64,000 nt of DNA from Vibrio quintilis (GCF_024529975.1 NZ_AP024897.1:2728001-2792000), one strand, 5' to 3'. Shown: positions 27,207 through 38,576, counted from the stretch's first letter. Translations and numbers: made by a program. The notes: generated by a model not told the origin, from the letters alone.

Positions 27207-28877
27207 CTAAGACGCTTCGATTTTAGCCCACGTATCCCGCAGTCCAACAGTTCGATTGAAGACTAAAGCATCCGAAGAAAAGTCCTGATTATCTGCACAA
27301 AAATAGCCCATACGCTCAAACTGATAACCAATTTCAGGTTTCACAGAAGCAAGGCTGGCTTCAACAAAACCATTTTTGCGTACCAAGGATTCCGGATTGA
27401 TCGTACTGAGAAAATCATCAGAAGCAGCCGGATTCGGTATAGAAAACAACCGGTCATATAATCTGATTTCTGCAGGTAAACCTTTATCCACAGACACCCA
27501 GTGAATCACGCCTTTGACCTTCCGGCCATCAGCAGGATTTTTACCCAGTGTATCAGGATCATAGGAGCAATATATCGTTGTTATCTGACCCTCTTCATCT
27601 TTCTCAATCCGCTCAGCTTTAATCACATAAGCACCTCTGAGACGCACTTCTTTTCCAAGAACCAGACGCTTATATTTTTTATTCGCTTCCTCACGAAAAT
27701 CTTCCCGTTCTATCCATATTTCACGGGTAAATGCGACTTCACGGGTCCCCATTTCAGGTTTATTGGGATGATTTGCCAGATTCAGGGTTTCCACCTGAGA
27801 TGCATCAAAATTTTCAATCACAATTTTGACTGGATCAATCACAGCCATCGCTCTTGGTGCATTTTCATTCAAATCATCACGAATACATGATTCCAGAGAA
27901 CCGAACTCGATCATGTTTTCTTGCTTCGTGACGCCGATTCTCTTACAAAATTCCCGAATTGAGGCAGCAGTGAATCCTCTGCGACGCAGCCCTGAAATCG
28001 TCGGCATACGCGGGTCATTCCACCCTTCCACTAACTTCTCTGTCACCAGTTGATTCAGTTTCCGCTTCGACATGACCGTATATTCAAGATTCAAACGGCT
28101 GAATTCATATTGCCGCGGGTGACACGGTATGCTGATATTATCTAAAACCCAATCGTACAAGCGGCGGTTATCCTGAAACTCCAGGGTACACAAAGAATGT
28201 GTAATCCCTTCCAGAGCATCCGAAATACAGTGAGTAAAGTCATACATTGGATAAATACACCACTTATCCTCTGTCTGATGATGATGGGCAAAACGAACCC
28301 GATACAATACAGGGTCACGTAGCACCATAAAGGAGGAAGCCATATCAATTTTAGCACGCAGACAAGCTTCACCTTCTTGAAATCCACCACTGCGCATTTT
28401 CTCGAACAGGGCAAGGTTTTCCTCTACACTGCGATCACGGTATGGGCTATCCTTACCGGGTTGCGTCAACGTTCCCCGGTATTCACGAATCTGATCTGGC
28501 GTCAGCTCTTCAACATAAGCCAAACCTTTTTCTATTAATTCAACGGCATAACCGTATAATTTATCAAAATAGTCAGAAGAGTAATGCACATCTCCAGCCC
28601 ACTGAAAACCCAGCCACTGAACATCAGTTTTTATTGAATCAACATACTCAAGATCTTCTTTTTCCGGATTCGTGTCATCAAAACGCAGATTACATTGTCC
28701 CTGATAATCCTGAGCGACACCAAAATTCAGACAAATTGACTTCGCGTGCCCGATGTGAAGATAACCATTTGGTTCCGGGGGAAATCGAGTCTGTACACTG
28801 GTATGTTTTCCTTCAGCTAAATCTTTTTCAATGATTTGGCGGATAAAATTCGATGGACGAGCCTCAGCTTCACTCAT
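27207..28877 (-). CDS. glnS: Glutamine--tRNA ligase
   Basis: A 556-residue class I aminoacyl-tRNA synthetase with the HIGH motif ([20 protein letters not shown]) and the KMSKR-equivalent [11 protein letters not shown], plus the two C-terminal anticodon-binding barrels. It charges tRNA-Gln. It is flanked by its own terminator and by the nagC region, as in other gammaproteobacteria. Confidence 0.98.
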   Translation of the reverse strand: MSEAEARPSNFIRQIIEKDLAEGKHTSVQTRFPPEPNGYLHIGHAKSICLNFGVAQDYQGQCNLRFDDTNPEKEDLEYVDSIKTDVQWLGFQWAGDVHYSSDYFDKLYGYAVELIEKGLAYVEELTPDQIREYRGTLTQPGKDSPYRDRSVEENLALFEKMRSGGFQEGEACLRAKIDMASSFMVLRDPVLYRVRFAHHHQTEDKWCIYPMYDFTHCISDALEGITHSLCTLEFQDNRRLYDWVLDNISIPCHPRQYEFSRLNLEYTVMSKRKLNQLVTEKLVEGWNDPRMPTISGLRRRGFTAASIREFCKRIGVTKQENMIEFGSLESCIRDDLNENAPRAMAVIDPVKIVIENFDASQVETLNLANHPNKPEMGTREVAFTREIWIEREDFREEANKKYKRLVLGKEVRLRGAYVIKAERIEKDEEGQITTIYCSYDPDTLGKNPADGRKVKGVIHWVSVDKGLPAEIRLYDRLFSIPNPAASDDFLSTINPESLVRKNGFVEASLASVKPEIGYQFERMGYFCADNQDFSSDALVFNRTVGLRDTWAKIEAS

Positions 28878-29100
28878 CTATAACACCTCAACAAAATTAT
28901 TTAGTATTCTTAATGCCTTGTCTTGCTGGTCAAAAATACAGCAAGCCCAATCATAATCCTTACGTGCAGACGTTAATCATCCACAATTCTCATAAAAGAA
29001 ACAATACAAAGTCTCTATTTCTTGCGAATATTTCATGCAGTCGATCATTTTATCAAAACAAAAACGTCATAAAACGAATTAAATCAGAATTTCCAGATAA

Positions 29101-29232
29101 TTAGTGACCAGCACCACAGCTACATGTCACGGGCACATTGATCGCTTTATTTTTGCCAGCAGAGCAGTATATTACCGACATGTATCACATAAAGATACAA
29201 CCAGCACAGTTTTGTTTAGCCTTCTTTCGCAT
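29101..29232 (-). CDS. Candidate Cys-rich mini-gene with an in-frame TGA at codon 16
   Basis: A GGAGGCGGTC ribosome site stands right before ATG 29230-29232. The frame reads MRKKAKQNCAGCIFM, then TGA (29185-29187), then YMSVIYCSAGKNKAINVPV and TCSCGAGH, ending with TAA at 29101-29103. With read-through it would be 43 residues with CAGC and CSC cysteine pairs, like a tiny metal-binding protein. The TGA could be selenocysteine, a read-through codon, a recent nonsense mutation, or chance. The second part has its own ATG (29179-29181) without a good ribosome site. No SECIS hairpin is obvious and no sel genes are in the window. The rest of 28878-29389 holds the glnS and nagC leaders. Confidence 0.35.
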
Positions 29233-29318
29233 GACCGCCTCCGGCTGATGAATCCAAAGCTGTTCTTTATGGCTGAATAGCTGATTTCACTAAAAAAACG
29301 GTGAATGACCCGATTCTC

Positions 29319-29347
29319 TGTTTTGTGATACATTCTCTTTATATAAT
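29319..29347 (+). promoter_or_regulatory. Candidate nagC promoter
   Basis: A consensus -10 TATAAT at 29342-29347 has a weak -35 (TGTTTT, 29319-29324) 17 bases upstream, placing the start of transcription about 35 bases before nagC. A partial CRP half-site (TGTGA, 29324-29328) overlaps the -35. Confidence 0.45.
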
Positions 29348-29389
29348 GAGTGGCAGTAAAAAATACAAAAAAGACGGACAAAATTAGTC

Positions 29390-30604
29390 ATGAATGATAC
29401 GCAAAAAGGTAATGTAGATTTAGTCAAACAGCTCAATAGCGCGGCCGTGTATCGACTCATTGACCAGCAAGGTCCGATTTCCCGTATTCAGGTCGCGGAA
29501 ATCAGTCAGTTAGCTCCTGCAAGTGTGACGAAAATAACCCGGCAGCTGCTCGAAAAAGGATTAATTAAAGAAGTTGCCCAACAGGCATCAACCGGTGGCC
29601 GAAGAGCAATTTCACTTGAAACCGAAGTCGTTCCCTTCCATTCTGTTGCAGTCCGTTTGGGACGTGACTACATCCAGATCAGTTTATATGACTTAAGCGG
29701 ACAAGAGCTCACATCTGAATATCATGAGTTTGACTATCAGCACCAAAGAGAACTTCTCGATGGTCTGATTCATTATATTCAACGTTTTATTGATGACAAA
29801 AAGCTTTTAATTGAACAATTTATTGCGATTGGTGTTGTTCTTCCCGGCTTGGTCAATCCTGAAACCGGGGTGGTTGAATATATGCATAACGTTGACATAG
29901 ACGCTCTGTCACTGGGAGACATCATTAAAGAACATTTCGGCGTTGAATGTTTTATCGGTAACGATATCCGGGGCTTAGCCCTGGCAGAACATTATCTTGG
30001 AGCCAGTCAGGATTGTCAGGACTCAATTCTGATCAGTGTCGGACGCGGGACCGGTGCCGGTATGATAGTAAATGGCCGGATTTTTCTGGGTTATAACCGA
30101 AATGTCGGTGAAATTGGTCACATTCAGATCGACCCGCTGGGCTCCCAATGTCAGTGTGGTAATTTTGGTTGCCTGGAAACTGTGGCGTCAAATCCAGCGA
30201 TCGTCAAAAGAGTTAAACATTTATTAAGTCAGGGATATCAATCTACACTGAATGAATTGCATAACATCACGATTGAAGACATCTGTACCCATGCAAATCA
30301 GGGAGACGAACTCGCCCGGCAAACACTCATTAAGGTTGGCAATTATTTAGGTAAAGCTGTCGCCATTACTGTGAATCTGTTTAATCCACAGAAAATTGTT
30401 ATCGCAGGACAAGTGACCACAGCTCAGGAATTGATTTTTCCGGCTATCGAAAGAAACGTGCAAAACCAATCTTTAAAAGCCTTCCATCAAAAATTACCTA
30501 TTGTTGCTTCCCAGGTATACAAACAGCCAACAATTGCTGCTTTTGCGATGATCAAGCGAGCAATGCTAAACGGTGTTCTTCTCCAGAAGTTACTCGAGAA
30601 ATAG
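29390..30604 (+). CDS. nagC: N-acetylglucosamine repressor NagC (ROK family)
   Basis: A 404-residue ROK regulator whose N-terminus, GNVDLVKQLNSAAVYRLIDQ followed by SQLAPASVTKITRQLLEKGL, is nearly that of E. coli NagC and forms the helix-turn-helix. The zinc motif CQCGNFGCLE and the sugar-binding core (GRGTGAGMIVNG, NVGEIGHIQ) are intact. It represses amino-sugar genes and is released by GlcNAc-6-phosphate. The usual partners nagA and nagE, which in Vibrio cholerae I recall lying between nagC and glnS, are absent here. Confidence 0.95.
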   Translation: MNDTQKGNVDLVKQLNSAAVYRLIDQQGPISRIQVAEISQLAPASVTKITRQLLEKGLIKEVAQQASTGGRRAISLETEVVPFHSVAVRLGRDYIQISLYDLSGQELTSEYHEFDYQHQRELLDGLIHYIQRFIDDKKLLIEQFIAIGVVLPGLVNPETGVVEYMHNVDIDALSLGDIIKEHFGVECFIGNDIRGLALAEHYLGASQDCQDSILISVGRGTGAGMIVNGRIFLGYNRNVGEIGHIQIDPLGSQCQCGNFGCLETVASNPAIVKRVKHLLSQGYQSTLNELHNITIEDICTHANQGDELARQTLIKVGNYLGKAVAITVNLFNPQKIVIAGQVTTAQELIFPAIERNVQNQSLKAFHQKLPIVASQVYKQPTIAAFAMIKRAMLNGVLLQKLLEK

Positions 30605-30612
30605 TGCTGAAT

Positions 30613-30640
30613 GCTATAAAAGGTCATGGCTTTTTATAGC
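30613..30640 (+). terminator. Weak stem-loop after nagC
   Basis: GCTATAAAA (30613-30621) pairs with TTTTATAGC (30632-30640) ten bases after the nagC stop. The stem is A/T-rich and has no following T-run. The remaining bases to asnB are A/T-rich and hold a dyad ATTAAAT-AAT-ATTTAAT at 30751-30767 of unknown role. Confidence 0.4.
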
Positions 30641-30866
30641 GTTAGCCGTTTTCGCATACTGATCCATTTTTCATGTCATTGCAGATTATTTGCCATGATT
30701 CGCATAAAAACACGCCAGCATCCGAATAAATTTTAATAATCAGATGATAAATTAAATAATATTTAATGCTTGGTGGCTTTTTTTATTAAAACAATTAAAA
30801 ATGGGTTGTTTTTTTAAGAAATACTGGCAAATTAACCTCAAATAAAAATTTTATTAAGGAATGAGT

Positions 30867-32531
30867 ATGTGTTCTGTTTTCGGTATTCTGGATATAAAAA
30901 GTGATGCAACAAAACTTCGTCCTGTTGCGCTTGAAATGTCTAAAAAACTTCGTCACCGTGGACCTGACTGGTCAGGTATTTACGCTTCTGATAAAGCAAT
31001 TCTGGCTCACGAAAGACTTGCAATTGTTGGCCTGAACAGCGGTGCTCAACCAATCTACAGCCCCGATAAAAAACACATACTGGCCGTTAATGGAGAAATC
31101 TATAACCATAAAGAGCTGCGCGCTCGCTATGAAGGTAAATATGATTTCCAAACTGATTCAGACTGTGAAGTTATTCTGGCTTTATATCAGGATCTTGGCG
31201 TCGAACTCCTTGAAGAACTCAATGGGATTTTTGCATTCATTCTTTATGATGAAGAGAAAGATATCTATCTTGTTGGCCGGGATCACATTGGAATAATTCC
31301 GCTTTATCAGGGACTGGATGAGCATGGTAACTATTATGTTGCTTCTGAAATGAAAGCATTAGTTCCTGTATGTAAGACAATCAGTGAATTCCCTCCGGGC
31401 TGTTATTACAGCTCATCAGATGAGAGTCCGGTCAGATATTATGTCCGGGACTGGAACGAATATAATGCTATCAAAGGCAATACTACATCCAAAGAAGAAT
31501 TAACTCAGGCACTGGAAGCCGCAGTGAAACGACAGCTAATGACTGATGTACCCTACGGTGTGCTGCTGTCCGGCGGACTCGATTCTTCGATTACGTCCGC
31601 TGTCGCAAAAAAATATGCCGCACTGCGTGTTGAAGACAATGATCAATCAACTGCATGGTGGCCACAGCTTCACTCATTTGCTATTGGCCTTGAAGGGGCA
31701 CCCGACCTGAAAGCGGCTAAAGAAGTCGCAGAGAAAATCGGCACCGTACACCATGAAATGACATACACAATCCAGGAAGGACTGGATGCGATCAGAGATG
31801 TTATCTATCACATTGAAACATACGATGTCACGACAATCCGTGCCTCAACACCAATGTTTTTGATGGGTCGGAAAATCAAAGCAATGGGTATAAAAATGGT
31901 ACTTTCCGGAGAAGGTGCTGATGAAATCTTTGGTGGATATCTGTATTTCCATAAAGCACCAAATGCACAGGAATTCCATGAAGAAACCGTTCGCAAGCTG
32001 CTTGCACTGAATATGTTTGATTGTGCCCGGGCGAATAAGTCTCTGGCTGCCTGGGGTGTTGAAGGCCGGGTACCATTCCTGGATAAAGAGTTTATTGATG
32101 TTGCGATGCGCCTGAACCCTGCTGATAAAATGTGTGGCAACGGCAAAATGGAAAAACACATTTTGCGCGAATGTTTTGAGCATTATCTACCAGATTCAAT
32201 TGCATGGCGCCAAAAAGAACAATTCTCTGATGGTGTTGGCTATGGCTGGATTGACACATTAAAATCTGTTGCGGAAGAAAAAATCACGGATCAGCAGATG
32301 GAAACAGCACAATACCGTTTCCCTTACAATACTCCAGCAACTAAAGAAGGTTATGTGTACCGGGAGATTTTTGAAGAGCTGTTCCCATTAGAATCAGCGG
32401 TCAAATGTGTACCGGGAGGTCCGTCAGTGGCCTGTTCTTCGGCAAAAGCTGTTGAGTGGGATGAATCATTCAAAAACTGTATTGACCCGTCAGGCCGTGC
32501 AGTACAAACGGTTCACAACGACGCCTATTAA
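30867..32531 (+). CDS. asnB: Asparagine synthase B (glutamine-hydrolysing)
   Basis: 554 residues from ATG 30867, giving MCSVFGILDI with the required Cys2 nucleophile; an ATG two codons upstream would bury it, and AAGGA fits the inner ATG. The class II glutaminase domain (MSKKLRHRGPDWSG, NGEIYNHKELR) is joined to a synthetase domain with the ATP loop VLLSGGLDSSITSAV and GEGADEIFGGYLYF. It amidates aspartate in the cytoplasm. Confidence 0.97.
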   Translation: MCSVFGILDIKSDATKLRPVALEMSKKLRHRGPDWSGIYASDKAILAHERLAIVGLNSGAQPIYSPDKKHILAVNGEIYNHKELRARYEGKYDFQTDSDCEVILALYQDLGVELLEELNGIFAFILYDEEKDIYLVGRDHIGIIPLYQGLDEHGNYYVASEMKALVPVCKTISEFPPGCYYSSSDESPVRYYVRDWNEYNAIKGNTTSKEELTQALEAAVKRQLMTDVPYGVLLSGGLDSSITSAVAKKYAALRVEDNDQSTAWWPQLHSFAIGLEGAPDLKAAKEVAEKIGTVHHEMTYTIQEGLDAIRDVIYHIETYDVTTIRASTPMFLMGRKIKAMGIKMVLSGEGADEIFGGYLYFHKAPNAQEFHEETVRKLLALNMFDCARANKSLAAWGVEGRVPFLDKEFIDVAMRLNPADKMCGNGKMEKHILRECFEHYLPDSIAWRQKEQFSDGVGYGWIDTLKSVAEEKITDQQMETAQYRFPYNTPATKEGYVYREIFEELFPLESAVKCVPGGPSVACSSAKAVEWDESFKNCIDPSGRAVQTVHNDAY

Positions 32532-32591
32532 ATTCGTTTTCCCCCGGCATTCACGAAATGCCGCGGGTTAAACACATAAAGATAGATGATG

Positions 32592-32624
32592 AAAGGGACA
32601 CAAGAAATTGTGTCCCTTTTTTAT
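32592..32624 (+). terminator. Terminator of asnB
   Basis: AAAGGGACACAA, GAAA loop, TTGTGTCCCTTTTTT: a perfect 12-bp stem with a run of T, 60 bases after the asnB stop. Confidence 0.95.
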
Positions 32625-32792
32625 TTTCAACAAATCGGCACACCAAACAAAATTTTATCTCAAATTAATCACTAAAAAACAGATAACAATTCAGCTCAAG
32701 AATAATTAAACAGAACTTAATCTCATATAATAATCAATAACCAGTAAAATAGGCTAAGAAAAAGCCAGATATTAACCAAAAACACAATAATC

Positions 32793-32806
32793 TTGATTTT
32801 GATCAA
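32793..32806 (+). promoter_or_regulatory. FNR-box-like site before the peptide transporter gene
   Basis: TTGAT-TTTG-ATCAA is an exact FNR consensus half-site pair. It lies 75 bases before the transporter start, with TATTAA (32834-32839) at about the distance expected for a -10 element of an activated promoter. The flanks are A/T-rich, so a chance match cannot be excluded. The rest of 32625-32880 shows no gene. Confidence 0.5.
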
Positions 32807-32880
32807 AAATCAACACATTTACCCAACACACATTATTAAAGTAAAATAAACATCTTATACACAAATCACAGACAGAATAT

Positions 32881-34263
32881 ATGACAAACCAACATCAGCT
32901 TTTTGGTCATCCCAAAGGCTTATTCCTGCTCTTTGGTACAGAGCTATGGGAACGATTCTCTTATTACGCAATGCGTGCCATTCTTGTTTTATATCTCACA
33001 GATACAACCTTACATGGCGGTTTGGGCTGGACAACAAAAGAAGCATTAGATTTATACGGAATTTATACCGGTCTTGTTTACATTACACCGCTGATCGGCG
33101 GTTGGCTGGCAGATAATTATTTCGGTCAGCGAAAATCCATTCTTGCCGGCGGAGCTTTAATGGCATTAGGGCAATTTACACTGGCACTTCCTCACCAGTA
33201 TCTGGGCTTAGATACAGCACACTCATTTTATCTCGGACTGGCTTTATTAATTGCAGGGAACGGATTATTTAAACCCAATATTTCAACAATGGTTGGTGAT
33301 CTATATGAAGAAGGAGATCATCGTCGTGACGGTGCTTTCACCATTTTCTACATGGGTATCAACCTGGGTGCACTTATTGCCGGGGTAATTTCTGGTTCTG
33401 TCACCGATAGCTTTGGCTGGAAAGCCGGATTTGTTGCTGCCGGTACTGGTATGGTTATCAGTATTATTATTCAGATCGTTTTTGCTAAGTCGCTACTGGG
33501 AGATATTGGTCTGGTACCTGCTGCAACCCGGGATATGCACAGCAAACATGCGGCGACTAAACAACCTCTGAGTAAAAAAGAGATTGATCGATTGAAAGTC
33601 ATTCTGATCATGGGGTTATTTGTTGTTGTATTCTGGGCTGGATTCGAACAGGCAGGCGGTCTGATGAATATCTATACTCAGAATTATACTGATCGAATGC
33701 TGGGTGATTTTGAAATTCCGGCAGCGTGGTTCCAGTCTTTAAATCCATTTTTTATCATTACACTTGCGCCGGTATTAGCTGCACTATGGATTAAATTAGG
33801 TAAGCGGGAGCCAAATTCTCCGGTTAAATTTGCATTTGGTTTATTTTTTCTGGCTATCGGTTTTTTATGTATGGTTGGTGCAGCACTGGAACAAGGAGGC
33901 GATACAGCGGTGAAAACATCGATGCTTTGGCTGGTCGGTGCCTTCTTCTTTCATACAATCGGCGAGCTATGCTTATCCCCTATCGGTTTATCTATGGTGA
34001 CTAAACTCGCTCCGCTTCGTCTGGCTTCACTGATGATGGGCGTCTGGTTTGGATTTAATGCAATAGCAAATTATGTCGCCGGATTAATTGGCGCACATGT
34101 CGGAGAATTGGGCGCACTCGCTATTTTTGGCGGTATTGCCGTGACAGCCACAATATCAGGTCTGATACTACTGCTATTCTCATCACAACTGATTCAGTGG
34201 ATGCACGGTGCGGAACAGCCAGCATATTTAAGCAATGCAACACCGGAAGAAGCCCCTGCATAA
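32881..34263 (+). CDS. Proton-dependent oligopeptide transporter (POT family, DtpA/B-like)
   Basis: A 460-residue major-facilitator protein with about 12-14 membrane segments and the POT signature GTELWERFSYYAMRAILVLY (ExxER-type proton-coupling motif), then GGWLADNYFGQRKSI and the conserved FTIFYMGINLGALIAG. It imports di- and tripeptides with protons across the inner membrane. It is monocistronic and has a possible FNR site upstream. Which Dtp paralogue it is cannot be settled by eye. Confidence 0.93.
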   Translation: MTNQHQLFGHPKGLFLLFGTELWERFSYYAMRAILVLYLTDTTLHGGLGWTTKEALDLYGIYTGLVYITPLIGGWLADNYFGQRKSILAGGALMALGQFTLALPHQYLGLDTAHSFYLGLALLIAGNGLFKPNISTMVGDLYEEGDHRRDGAFTIFYMGINLGALIAGVISGSVTDSFGWKAGFVAAGTGMVISIIIQIVFAKSLLGDIGLVPAATRDMHSKHAATKQPLSKKEIDRLKVILIMGLFVVVFWAGFEQAGGLMNIYTQNYTDRMLGDFEIPAAWFQSLNPFFIITLAPVLAALWIKLGKREPNSPVKFAFGLFFLAIGFLCMVGAALEQGGDTAVKTSMLWLVGAFFFHTIGELCLSPIGLSMVTKLAPLRLASLMMGVWFGFNAIANYVAGLIGAHVGELGALAIFGGIAVTATISGLILLLFSSQLIQWMHGAEQPAYLSNATPEEAPA

Positions 34264-34297
34264 ACTTTCTTCGGTTTAAATCAACTCAAGATTTCAG

Positions 34298-34330
34298 AAA
34301 AGGCATCCGATCAATGAACGATGCCTTTTT
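34298..34330. terminator. Bidirectional terminator between peptide transporter and hemH
   Basis: AAAAGGCATC (34298-34307) pairs with GATGCCTTTTT (34320-34330). The T-run on the plus strand overlaps the hemH stop codon, so one hairpin ends both convergent genes. Confidence 0.85.
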
Positions 34331-35300
34331 AATTTTCGCCGCTGCCCGTAATACCAGAGACCTGACACATCATCTCAATATGTTGATCGTCATCATTCAG
34401 GCAAGGAATATAAGTAAAGGTTTTCCCACCGGCTTCTTCAAAAATCTGGCGACATTCTACCGAAATTTCTTCCAGCGTTTCTAAACAGTCAACCGAAAAT
34501 GCCGGCGCAATAATATCGATGTTTCTAATGCCTTTTCCGGGCAGTTGTTCCAACGTTTTATCCGTATAAGGTTGTAACCACTCTTCCTTGCCAAACCGGG
34601 ACTGATAGCTCATACCAATTTGTTGCTCGTTCAAATCTAATGCTTCCGCTAACAACCGGGTTGTTGACTCACAATGCTGAGGATAAATATCACCATTATC
34701 CGCATAACGCTGAGGAATGCCGTGATATGAACATAACAGATAATCACCTTTACCATGGCGCTGCCATGATTCTCTGACCTTTGAGGCCAGTGCATGAATA
34801 TAGGCTGAAGAGTCGAAATAATGGCTGATAAAATGTAACCCCGGAGTCACTTCCAGAGAACGCATAGCCTGAGAGACACGATCAAATACACTTGCGGTGG
34901 TTGTCCCTGAGTACTGAGGATACAAAGGAAGCACAGTGATCTCAGTTACTCCCTGACTGATCAGGGAGTTCACCCCATCCTGAACAGAAGGAGAACCATA
35001 CGTCATACCCAAGGCAACAGGTACACCAGCCCGCTTCTGTAATTTCTCAGTCTGCGAGCGGGAAAAAACCATTAACGGTGACCCCCCTTCCATCCATATC
35101 GACTGATATAACTTCGCGACTTTGGGTGAACGACGGGGCAGGATAATTCCATGTAATACCGGACACCATACCCACCGGTTCAGATCAACAACCCGGTGAT
35201 CATGTAAAAATTCACTTAAGAAGCGCTTTACGGCAGATGCTGTTGGCGCTTCGGGCGTTCCCAGATTGACTAATAAAATACCTTGCCTGTTATTTTTCAT
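34329..35300 (-). CDS. hemH: Ferrochelatase
   Basis: About 323 residues from ATG 35298-35300 ([20 protein letters not shown]); an ATG 8 codons upstream lengthens a non-conserved N-terminus. The catalytic histidine lies in [12 protein letters not shown] and the acidic metal-transfer site in [14 protein letters not shown]. It inserts ferrous iron into protoporphyrin IX. It sits next to adk and htpG, as in E. coli and Vibrio. Confidence 0.96.
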   Translation of the reverse strand: MKNNRQGILLVNLGTPEAPTASAVKRFLSEFLHDHRVVDLNRWVWCPVLHGIILPRRSPKVAKLYQSIWMEGGSPLMVFSRSQTEKLQKRAGVPVALGMTYGSPSVQDGVNSLISQGVTEITVLPLYPQYSGTTTASVFDRVSQAMRSLEVTPGLHFISHYFDSSAYIHALASKVRESWQRHGKGDYLLCSYHGIPQRYADNGDIYPQHCESTTRLLAEALDLNEQQIGMSYQSRFGKEEWLQPYTDKTLEQLPGKGIRNIDIIAPAFSVDCLETLEEISVECRQIFEEAGGKTFTYIPCLNDDDQHIEMMCQVSGITGSGEN

Positions 35301-35362
35301 CGGTGTTCTCAATCCTCTTTGCATCGTTCGTAAAAAAACGCCATCATGCCCTGAATCTGAAT

Positions 35363-35393
35363 GAAAAAAAAGCGCCTCTCCGGAGTCGCTTTC
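35363..35393 (-). terminator. Terminator of adk
   Basis: On the minus strand AAGCGACTC-CGGA-GAGGCGCTT (one mismatch) is followed by a run of eight T, 32 bases past the adk stop. Confidence 0.8.
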
Positions 35394-35424
35394 TCATCAA
35401 AACAATAAGATCCGTTAATCTATA

Positions 35425-36099
<675 letters not shown>

Positions 36100-36360
36100 T
36101 TATACCGAAGCTCACAGTCTGTCCATACTGGTAAGCTGTTCACACGATAAGTTTCGGTATAATAATTTTTATACAACGAGCCGTATATCTGTCCATCAGC
36201 GATACGGCAGGCGAGCAAAATACACGCCTTCTGGCTGAGATTCAAGCCCGGAAGAATAACATAAAAACAAATCTCTTTTATGATAAAACCGGTTTAAACA
36301 GCGGTTCTTTTACTAAATGCTAAACCGTGAAAACTCATGGAAATGATTTAAAATCAATGA

Positions 36361-36386
36361 ATAAAAGAACCCGCAAAAGCGGGTCC
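36361..36386 (-). terminator. Terminator of htpG
   Basis: ACCCGC-AAAA-GCGGGT stem-loop (36369-36384), followed on the minus strand by TCTTTTATTC, 18 bases past the htpG stop. Confidence 0.85.
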
Positions 36387-36401
36387 TCAATTTGAAAAAA
36401 C

Positions 36402-38306
36402 TTAGTTTTTCGCTAAAAGCTGATTAATTGCGGTCAGGAACTGCGCTGGATCTTCCATCGCCCCACGCTCTGCAAGCATGGCTTGTCCCAGCAACATTTC
36501 AACCCAACGTCCAAAGACTTCTTCATCAGGTTCGTCAGCCATTTTTTGAACCAGTTGATGATCAGGGTTTAATTCCAGAATATATTTCACATCCGGTGCA
36601 GCCTGACCAGCCGCTTCAAGTAACTTAGCCATTTGTGTACCAATTTCATTGTCATCTGTTACTACAACTGCTGGTGTTGAAGCCAGTTTGAAAGTTGTAC
36701 GGACTTCTTTGACCCGATCGCCCAAATAAGATTTTGTTCTCTCGACAACAGATTTGAATGCTTCTTCAGCTTCTTTGTGCTTTTCTTTTTCAGCTTCATC
36801 TTCAAACTGACTTAAGTCCAGTCCGGCTTTAGTAATAGACTGGAATGACTTACCATCAAATTCTGTCAGGTAATTCATTAACCATTCATCAATGCGGTCA
36901 TACATCAGGATGACTTCAATCCCTTTCGACCTGAATTGCTCCAGGTGCGGACTATTTTTCGCCGCAGCATAGCTATCTGCCGTCAGATAATAAATCTTAT
37001 CCTGCCCTTCTTTCATCCGTTCAACGTAAGATGTCAGACTGACATTCTGCTCAGCACTGTCTGTATGAGACGAAGCAAACCGTAATAATCCGGCCACTTT
37101 TTCTTTGTTTGAGAAGTCCTCAGCCGGACCTTCCTTCATCACCAGACCAAACTCTTTCCAAAAACTCTGATATTTTTCTTCATCGCTGTTTGCCATACGT
37201 TCCAGCATGGTCAAAACCCGTTTGGTACAGGCACTACGTAATGATTGCGTGACCTTATTATCCTGAAGAATTTCACGGGATACATTCAAAGGCAAATCAT
37301 TGGAATCAATCAAGCCTTTGACAAAACGAAGATAAGAAGGCATGAACTGTTCGGCATCATCCATAATAAAGACACGCTGAACATAAAGCTTCAGACCACG
37401 TTTGTGATCGCGATTCATCATGTCCCAGGGCGCTTTAGAAGGGATATACAACAAACTTGTATAATCATTTTTACCTTCAACCTTGTTATGACTCCAAACC
37501 AGTGGATCGGAGAAGTCATGTGAAACATGTTTATAAAATTCCTGATATTCTTCTTCGGAAATATCAGATTTTGAACGGGTCCATAACGCTTCTGCTTTAT
37601 TGATTTTGTCCCATTCAGTCTCGTCGGTTTCCTTTCCTTCCTCGTCTTTCTTTTTAACAAGGATATAAACCGGAATCCCAATATGATCTGAGTATTTAGA
37701 AACCAGCTCTTTCAAACGCCACTCAGAAAGAAACTCTTTTCCTTCTTCTTTCATATGAAGGACAATATCAGTCCCGCGGGTTTCTTTGTGAACTGTCTCC
37801 AGAGTGTAATCACCTTCTCCATGAGACTGCCACTGCACGCCTTCTTCTACAGAAGCATCCACACTGCGGGTGCGAACGGTGACTGAATCGGCAACAATAA
37901 ATGCAGAATAAAAACCAACACCAAATTGTCCGATTAACTGAGAGTCTTTCACCTGATCATCAGATAAATTTGCAAAAAACTCTTTCGTTCCGGATTTAGC
38001 GATAGTTCCCAGATTTTCAATAACCGACTCACGACTCATTCCGACCCCATTATCAGAAACCGTCAGTGTATTCGCTTCCGCATCGAAGGTTAACTTAACG
38101 GCTAAATCTGCATCGCCCTGATACAGATCCGGGTTTGATAATGCTTGAAAGCGGAGTTTGTCTGCAGCATCAGATGCATTCGAAATCAATTCACGTAAAA
38201 AAATCTCTTTATTCGAGTAAAGAGAATGAATCATTAAATGAAGTAACTGTTTTACTTCAGATTGAAAACCACGTGTTTCTTTATTTTTCGTTGCAGTTTC
38301 ACTCAT
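36402..38306 (-). CDS. htpG: Chaperone protein HtpG (Hsp90)
   Basis: 634 residues from the ATG at 38304-38306, chosen because GGAG lies six bases before it; an ATG four codons upstream overlaps that site. GHKL ATP-binding motifs are clear: [25 protein letters not shown], and [14 protein letters not shown]. It is a dimeric ATP-dependent chaperone. A sigma-32-like promoter precedes it. Confidence 0.98.
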   Translation of the reverse strand: MSETATKNKETRGFQSEVKQLLHLMIHSLYSNKEIFLRELISNASDAADKLRFQALSNPDLYQGDADLAVKLTFDAEANTLTVSDNGVGMSRESVIENLGTIAKSGTKEFFANLSDDQVKDSQLIGQFGVGFYSAFIVADSVTVRTRSVDASVEEGVQWQSHGEGDYTLETVHKETRGTDIVLHMKEEGKEFLSEWRLKELVSKYSDHIGIPVYILVKKKDEEGKETDETEWDKINKAEALWTRSKSDISEEEYQEFYKHVSHDFSDPLVWSHNKVEGKNDYTSLLYIPSKAPWDMMNRDHKRGLKLYVQRVFIMDDAEQFMPSYLRFVKGLIDSNDLPLNVSREILQDNKVTQSLRSACTKRVLTMLERMANSDEEKYQSFWKEFGLVMKEGPAEDFSNKEKVAGLLRFASSHTDSAEQNVSLTSYVERMKEGQDKIYYLTADSYAAAKNSPHLEQFRSKGIEVILMYDRIDEWLMNYLTEFDGKSFQSITKAGLDLSQFEDEAEKEKHKEAEEAFKSVVERTKSYLGDRVKEVRTTFKLASTPAVVVTDDNEIGTQMAKLLEAAGQAAPDVKYILELNPDHQLVQKMADEPDEEVFGRWVEMLLGQAMLAERGAMEDPAQFLTAINQLLAKN

Positions 38307-38380
38307 TATTAGCTCCATGATGAATTATTTATTAATTCGCACCAATGCATAAGGTGTACAAATAGCATAACTTGCTAGTA

Positions 38381-38408
38381 AAATGAGGGTGGAGCAACTG
38401 ATTTCAAG
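38381..38408 (-). promoter_or_regulatory. Sigma-32 (heat-shock) promoter of htpG
   Basis: On the minus strand CTTGAAA (-35, from 38407 down), a spacer of about 12 bases and CCCTCATTT (-10, 38389-38381) are close to the RpoH consensus CTTGAAA/CCCCATNT. The site is 75-100 bases before htpG, a classic heat-shock gene. Confidence 0.7.
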
Positions 38409-38576
38409 GTTATGATGCTAAAAACAGTTTTTTTTTTTACTAAAAATTTATTATGCTGAACAGCATAAATCTCAAAGGTTCTCAAAATACAGGCTTTATT
38501 AACCAGCTCTTAACATTACATCTAAGAGAATATCAAAAACCATCAGCTTTCAATGTAACAACCAAAGAAGATATTG

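Noticed and set aside
29172..29381. A 69-codon minus-strand frame overlapping the nagC leader
   Set aside because: It runs in a different frame from the Cys-rich mini-ORF, lacks a ribosome site and reads through the nagC promoter; no recognisable content.
38451..38468. 18-bp palindrome TTATGCTGAACAGCATAA between htpG and toxR
   Set aside because: A clean dyad, but it is more than 100 bases from toxR and I know no regulator with this site, so it is only noted.
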